From Clostridiales bacterium (GTDB lineage Bacteria > Bacillota > Clostridia > Oscillospirales > Butyricicoccaceae), in NCBI GenBank assembly GCA_019421385.1, contig JAHZFK010000003.1, forward strand, positions 103,798-109,536: a DNA stretch of 5,739 bases. Reading direction: 5' to 3'. Under the pieces are notes generated by a model. It was given only the letters and a program-made list of their open reading frames with translations, had not been told where the DNA came from and did no database searches. Shown piece by piece: positions 5,393-5,739 of the stretch (position 1 is its first letter; each line of letters starts with the position of its first letter). The position numbers and the translations under genes are program-made.

Positions 5393-5739
5393 ATTCTGTT
5401 TCCTGTTCCAATGCGTCGCTGAAGATCTCATGGACGTGGATCAGCGAAGCGACTTCACAGAGAAACTGCTCCGCCAGTTCTTTTTCGTCCAGCCAGGTGG
5501 TCTGCGGCGGTACATAGTAACCGGAATCAGCCTCTGCATCCGCTCTGGCCTTGCGAATGGCTTTCTGGATGGAGAGCCACCGACCGTAAGCGCCGCCGTT
5601 CAACTGCTTTCTCACTTTCCGGATGGCAGCCTTATACGCTTTCTCCGCACCGCTGGGGCCGTTGTAGTTGAGCCGGATGGCCAGTTCCTGAAAGGTCATG
5701 CCCTGCTCGTTGGGCTGGCCGATCCCCAGATAACAGCGC
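5391..5739 (-). CDS. Element-associated protein with helix-turn-helix-like segment, N-terminus beyond right edge
   Basis: The frame is open from the right edge to TAA 5393-5391. An ATG at 5699 exists, but only GAGCAGGGC precedes it, with poor spacing, and the 13 codons before it (RCYLGIGQPNEQG) read as protein, so I treat the gene as 5'-truncated by the window. MTFQELAIRLNYNGPSGAEKAYKAAIRKVRK looks, across two stretches, like a sigma region 4 or related helix-turn-helix: MTFQELAIRLNY as helix plus turn, and GAEKAYKAAIRKVRKQL as the basic second helix. The rest is helical and acidic towards the end (HEIFSDALEQETE). It may be a sigma-factor-like or DNA-binding protein of the mobile element; this is inference without a clear family. 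It converges on the DUF6550-like gene and shares its terminator. Composition is GC-rich like its right-hand neighbours and unlike the left operon. Confidence 0.7.
   Translation of the reverse strand, partial: RCYLGIGQPNEQGMTFQELAIRLNYNGPSGAEKAYKAAIRKVRKQLNGGAYGRWLSIQKAIRKARADAEADSGYYVPPQTTWLDEKELAEQFLCEVASLIHVHEIFSDALEQETE

Overview
The window looks like accessory DNA from a Gram-positive Firmicute, most likely a gut Clostridia member (Oscillospiraceae or Lachnospiraceae type). The support is strong AGGAGG-type ribosome binding sites, tightly packed operons, and two right-hand genes resembling DUF6809 and DUF6550, families I associate with integrative/conjugative elements of those bacteria. 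No integrase, relaxase, transposase, tRNA, rRNA or CRISPR array is visible, so the element type is inferred.

Left part (1-4350, minus strand): an AT-richer operon of four genes. In transcription order they are a 77-aa XRE-type helix-turn-helix regulator, a 519-aa protein with a CoiA-like N-terminal zinc-finger motif, a 687-aa protein with a central coiled coil followed by what may be a degenerate AAA-like P-loop domain, and an unrecognised gene that runs off the left edge (158 residues visible). Spacings are 21 nt, an 8-nt overlap and 5 nt, so the genes are probably translated in a coordinated way. A promoter candidate lies directly upstream of the regulator. I recognise no enzyme or named system here. 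A regulator heading a set of large uncharacterised proteins on a mobile-element-like background fits an accessory, possibly anti-phage, cassette, but that is inference.

Middle (4351-4566): a divergent intergenic region of 216 bp. It holds the leftward promoter, a pair of direct repeats, a palindrome over the -10 box, a weak rightward promoter candidate, and a hairpin that encloses the ribosome binding site of the rightward operon.

Right part (4567-5739): GC-richer. Two overlapping plus-strand genes (DUF6809-like, then a membrane-anchored or secreted DUF6550-like protein) end at a strong 18-bp stem that probably acts as a bidirectional terminator. A convergent minus-strand gene enters from the right edge. 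The composition change near 4480-4560 suggests that the left operon and the right genes have different histories, as for cargo inside a mobile element.
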